Part shown: positions 63,501 through 64,000 of the stretch, one piece after another
How positions within the stretch are numbered: the first letter of the stretch is position 1
How the letters are laid out: the number at the start of each line of letters is the position of its first letter
Translations under genes and position numbers: made by a program
Assembly (NCBI GenBank): GCA_947095535.1
Contig: OX352774.1
Coordinates: forward strand, 209,672,965-209,736,964
DNA from: Poecilobothrus nobilitatus
Taxonomy: Eukaryota; Arthropoda; Insecta; Diptera; Dolichopodidae
Direction: 5' to 3'
DNA: 64,000 nt
The notes under the pieces: model-generated
The model's database searches: none
What the model was told of the DNA's origin: nothing
Seen by the model: the letters and a program-made list of their open reading frames with translations, nothing else

Positions 63501-64000
63501 AACAAACATAAGAATAAAAATAAAAAGGCTTGTAAGGACTCATATATAATACATATTATTTTGTAAGTGAATTTTTAATGGAAATAACGCGAATTAAATA
63601 CAAATAAGAGTAATAAAAATATATTTTTCTATTAAACAATTAATCAAGCGAAACCATTTCTCGCACATGTTAACTTATATATATTATCATTTTATTTTAT
63701 TTTTCTTTTATTATTGTTTTTAATTTTTAAATATTAACTGTAAAATTTTCCCAATTGAAAAATTCAACTATAGATATATTATAGTCTTTGGTTAATATTA
63801 TCAATAATAAATTTTTCAAAAACAAAAAAAAAATTAATATTCGACACAAAATTTTTCGAAAATTAATAATTTATCAAAATAAAATCAATTTATCACACTT
63901 TAGTTTTTTTTTTTTTGTATCTACTCGTATAAAATTTCATTTTTAAAAAGATTCTATTCTTAATTGAGTATTTTTTGAAAATGTCCTTAAATGTAGAAAA
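60571..64000. other. AT-rich right end: no gene seen
   Basis: Short chance frames only, for example 61602-61865 and 63291-63566 on the plus strand, which are Lys/Asn/Phe/Ile-rich without recognised motifs. The stretch 62,400-62,770 is somewhat less AT-rich and holds a TTAGTG microsatellite. Confidence 0.5.
62711..62734 (+). repeat. TTAGTG hexamer microsatellite, about four units
   Basis: Three perfect TTAGTG units and a fourth ending in TTAGTA, between ATT trinucleotide runs. It differs from the arthropod telomere unit TTAGG and is too short to be telomeric. Confidence 0.85.

Overview
The window is AT-rich eukaryotic DNA, by eye about four-fifths A+T and full of A/T homopolymer runs. It most likely comes from a brachyceran fly (Diptera) outside Drosophila. 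The evidence is threefold: coding exons that read as the fly neurogenic gene big brain (bib), TATG/TATA-type microsatellites, and insect-type interspersed repeats. No prokaryotic features are present (no operons, ribosome binding sites or CRISPR). Almost all short open frames in the window are chance frames in introns or repeats.

One gene can be supported. bib lies on the minus strand. Its first three coding exons are at 35348-35538, 28267-28433 and 11992-12118. Together they encode about the first 161 residues: the cytoplasmic N-terminus, the first two membrane helices, the first NPA pore loop and the third helix. Introns are about 6.9 kb, 16.1 kb and more than 11.9 kb. The second half of the channel and the long C-terminal tail must lie to the left of base 1. 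Reading phase joins perfectly across both complete introns, but intron 2 requires a GC donor (CAG|GCAAGT) instead of GT.

The introns hold most of the recognisable mobile DNA: five copies of one tRNA-derived SINE (near 366, 6998, 21215, 23591 and 30995), a decayed non-LTR retrotransposon reverse-transcriptase fragment (about 17115-17860), MITE-like elements with terminal inverted repeats (5130-5409, 13021-13415, 31976-32325), a near-perfect 83-bp foldback hairpin (30621-30880), Helitron-like ends, and copies of several medium-length repeat families.

The region 35539-36790 is the likely 5' leader and promoter side of bib. It contains a CpG-containing patch with an 8-bp palindrome and an E2F-like sequence. 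From about 36.8 kb to 64 kb I see no convincing exon. This flank carries a 643-bp element with 33-bp inverted ends (39710-40352), a roughly 120-bp tandem array with a dimeric organisation (42655-43384), a second full copy of a 725-790 bp inverted-end element (57825-58549), and further repeat fragments. It could be intergenic, or the intron of an upstream non-coding exon.
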